Positions 10,904 through 18,261 of a stretch of 18,261 bases of DNA are shown piece by piece. Source of the stretch: Eimeria necatrix (Eukaryota; Apicomplexa; Conoidasida; Eucoccidiorida; Eimeriidae). Made by a program: the position numbers and the translations under genes. The stretch is taken from NCBI RefSeq assembly GCF_000499385.1, contig NW_013654586.1:1-18261 (forward strand). The letters run 5' to 3'. The notes below the pieces were generated by a model. The model was not told where the DNA came from, made no database searches, and saw only the letters and a program-made list of their open reading frames with translations. The number at the start of each line of letters is the position of its first letter. Position 1 is the stretch's first letter.

Positions 10904-11058
10904 TCCACTGCTGTTGCTGCTGCTGCTCACTGGGGGCGTGGCTGCTTCTTTATCACTCTGGCTGCTCTGTTGCTGCTGCTGCTGCTGCTGCTGCAGGACT
11001 CTCAAGAAGAACGACAGCAACCCACAGGCGCTGACTGAACTCATCCAGCGGTACGTCA

Positions 11059-11101
<43 letters not shown>

Positions 11102-11230
11102 GTGTTGCTGCTGTGCTTCGAGGTTTTCCTACTTTTGTTTGTGCCTTGCTTTCGTGTATAGCAGCAGCAGCTGCTGCGCCAAGGCATTGCTGGAGGTCGT
11201 TTGCGCATGCAAGTAGCCGCTTATTTTCTT

Positions 11231-11283
<53 letters not shown>

Positions 11284-11392
11284 GGCGGAGTCGCTGGTGG
11301 CTGAGAAGATCCCGGAGAAGCACGAGCACACTCCTTTGAATAGGAAAATGTCTGACTTCGTGCGGCGCAACTCTTCCACGACTGACAACTGA
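10772..11392 (+). CDS. Small four-exon gene, hypothetical protein of about 85 residues
   Basis: Not recognised. Exons are 10772-10815, 10997-11050, 11162-11212 and 11284-11392, with donors GTAAGC, GTACGT and GTAGCC and acceptors CAG, TAG and CAG. All junctions are phase 2 and together give 86 codons including TGA. The start sits in AAAATG, a typical apicomplexan context. Upstream, (CTG)nCAG at 10748 could be the acceptor of a 5'-UTR intron. The product is short, charged and helix-prone: 'KEISAELEKTLKKNDSNPQ' near the start, then 'ALTELIQR', 'AKALLEVVCACKAESLVAE', and a polar basic tail 'NRKMSDFVRRNSSTTDN'. No signal peptide or membrane segment is visible. Exon 3 has four in-frame acceptors (TAG CAG CAG CAG), so 0-3 serines can vary. 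The introns are mostly (CTG)n. The gene converges on MCM4. The continuous frame across four exons supports a real gene; the function is unknown. Confidence 0.62.
10816..10996 (+). repeat. Intron 1 of the small gene, CTG-filled
   Basis: GTAAGC donor, then CTG runs near 10827, 10872, 10912 and 10971, and finally (CTG)nCAG. It contains two near copies of a TGGACGTA(G/T)CCACT(A/G)CTGTTGC box, at 10845 and 10896. Confidence 0.75.
11051..11161 (+). repeat. Intron 2 of the small gene with CTG tract
   Basis: GTACGT donor, (CTG)13 at 11061-11100, then a pyrimidine-rich stretch ending TATAG. This is the most conventional intron of the gene. Confidence 0.7.
11213..11283 (+). repeat. Intron 3 of the small gene with CTG tract
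   Basis: Only 71 bp: GTAGCC donor, a short TTATTTTCTTTG stretch, then interrupted CTG running straight into the CAG acceptor. Confidence 0.7.
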
Positions 11393-11404
11393 AGTGCTGT
11401 TGCT

Positions 11405-11430
11405 GCAGCAGCAGCAGCAGCAGCAGCAGC
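11405..11430. repeat. CAG tract at the polarity switch
   Basis: Thirteen bases after the small gene's stop codon, CTGTTGCTG turns into CAG repeats. From here on, + strand tracts are mainly CAG. Confidence 0.85.
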
Positions 11431-11617
11431 AAGTGGTTTGCTCTTGCTGCAGCCGCAGCAGCAAGTGGTTTGCTGCTGCCGCTGCAGCGACAGCAGCAGG
11501 TCGTTTTCTGCTGCTGCACCCATGGCAGCAGGTGGCTTCCTGCTGCAACAGCCATAGCAGCAGGTGCTTTGCTGCTGTTGGAGCCACAGCAGCAAATGGT
11601 TTGCTGCTGCTGCAGCA
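11422..11617. repeat. Six-unit ~32-bp tandem array of hairpin units
   Basis: The core (A)GCAGCAAGTGGTTTGCTGC recurs, with loops starting at 11431, 11463, 11498, 11530, 11562 and 11594, a spacing of 32 bp with one of 35. Each unit has GCAGCA and TGCTGC arms around a short G/T-rich loop. It lies in the convergent gap between two stop codons. Confidence 0.8.
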
Positions 11618-12190
11618 TGAACAGTGGCCCTGAGAAGACAGCTGCATAGCTGTCTGTTGAATGTCTCGAGGGACTGCAGCAGCTGCAGTGCACTAGCAGC
11701 AAGTGCTGCAGCAGCAGCAGCAGCACAGTTACCGCGGCCTTGTGTGCCGCAGCAGCCGCGCGTGGTTGCAGCAGCAGCCGCTGCAGCAGCAGTAGCCGCT
11801 GCAGCAGCAGCAGCGCCCGCTGCAGCAGTAGCTGCTGGCCTTCGCTGGGGAAGGCTAGCTGTATTTTTCGTATCTTGTGGCTCTCGAGGAACTCTTTCTT
11901 GTCAATTTCGCTGCAGCAGCAGCAGCAGCCACAGCAGCAGCAGCAGCCACAGCAGCAGCAGCAGCAGCCACAGCAGCAGCAGCAGCTACAGCAGCAGCAG
12001 CAGCTACAGCAGCAGCAGCAGCAAACAGCTACGCCAGCGAGCATTGTATAGTTTAGGGAGTTTAGAAAATATTTGTAACCCAATGTTGCTAAGGTGTACA
12101 GACACCTGAAGGCGGGCAGCTGCGGGCTGCAGCCAAAAGCCTGCAGCAGCGCACTGCTGCTGCTGCGGCAGCTGCCCTTGCTGCTAGTTG

Positions 12191-12224
<34 letters not shown>

Positions 12225-12228
12225 GGAG
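11618..12228. repeat. CAG-rich intergenic or 3' flanking region of MCM4
   Basis: CAG runs near 11713 and 11911-12024, the latter as CAGCAGCAGCAGCCA/CTA blocks, and a CTG run at 12191-12224 just past the MCM4 stop. On the minus strand an acceptor-like (CTG)nCAG at 11911 is followed by an open stretch beginning 'EIDKKEFLESHKIRKIQLAF'. No family is recognised and no partner exon was found. Confidence 0.5.
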
Positions 12229-17937
<5,709 letters not shown>

Positions 17938-17987
17938 CTGCACACAAACCCTAAACCCTAAACCCTAAACCCTAAACCCTAAACCCT
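17938..17987 (-). repeat. Telomere-like array, six units, at MCM4 acceptor
   Basis: Six exact AAACCCT units (17946-17987). On the sense strand they run into TTTGTGTGCAG, the acceptor of the first MCM4 exon in the window. The array is thus the 3' end of an intron whose other exons lie to the right. Confidence 0.9.
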
Positions 17988-18261
17988 AGTAAACCCAATA
18001 AACCCTAATAAACCCTAATGAACCCCAATAAACCCCAATAAACCCCAATAAACCCCAATAAACCCTAAACCCCACCCCCAACCCCACCCCCACCCCCAAA
18101 CCCCAAACCCTAAACCCTAAACCCTAAAAAACCCTAATAAACCCCAATAAACCCCAATAAACCCTAATAAACCCCAACAAACCCCAACAAACCCCAACAA
18201 ACCCCAACAAACCCCAACAAACCCTACTAACCCCCCCCCACCCCCCCCCAAACCGCAAACC
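17988..18261. repeat. Telomere-like variant repeats to the right edge
   Basis: Two blocks of 10-bp units AATAAACCCC/T, later AACAAACCCC (17990-18062 and 18126-18225), are separated by AAACCCT/AAACCCC and ACCCCC runs. The block ends in C-rich sequence. Confidence 0.85.

Noticed and set aside
11422..11617. A CRISPR array
   Set aside because: Units are contiguous and diverged, with no unique spacers, in a eukaryotic gene-rich setting.
17938..18261. A true telomere at the right edge
   Set aside because: MCM4 still needs its N-terminal exons to the right, and the units are degraded, unlike a maintained telomere.

Overview
The window looks like nuclear DNA of an Eimeria-type coccidian (Apicomplexa). 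The grounds are genes cut into many short exons, introns packed with CAG/CTG triplets and telomere-like AAACCCT units, and homopolymeric amino-acid runs inside conserved proteins. I cannot name the species.

Layout: (1) 1-842, minus strand, is the 5' part of a gene for translation initiation factor eIF3 subunit L. A likely first exon and one clearly recognisable exon are separated and flanked by telomere-like arrays. The gene continues off the left edge. (2) 843-1697 is a repeat-rich stretch with CTG on the + strand and no recognisable gene, possibly a divergent + strand unit. (3) 1698-9828 is about 8.1 kb without triplet or telomere-like arrays and without any gene I can support. It holds two old duplications, a degenerate ~54-bp minisatellite and a decayed tRNA-like element. 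(4) 9829-11392, + strand, is repeat-rich again and contains a small four-exon gene for an unrecognised protein of about 85 residues. (5) 11393-12228 is the convergent intergenic space, holding a six-unit array of hairpin-forming ~32-bp repeats. (6) 12229-17937, minus strand, holds twelve consecutive exons of the replicative helicase subunit MCM4. They were rebuilt splice site by splice site into one continuous reading frame of 661 residues ending at a natural stop. The N-terminal exons lie beyond the right edge. (7) 17938-18261 is telomere-like repeat that decays into 10-bp variants, and is most likely intronic.

The two recognised genes are ordinary housekeeping functions (DNA replication licensing and helicase; translation initiation) and do not form a pathway together. 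The unusual biology is in the repeats. Introns consist almost wholly of (CTG)n or (TTTAGGG)n on the sense strand, abut both splice sites, and mostly flip orientation with the direction of transcription. All main AAACCCT arrays point the same way, and four share the same edge sequence. The repeat-rich/repeat-poor/repeat-rich pattern matches the segmented chromosome structure known in Eimeria. The window edges are not evidence of true telomeres, because exons lie on the inner side of the arrays and both genes are incomplete outward.
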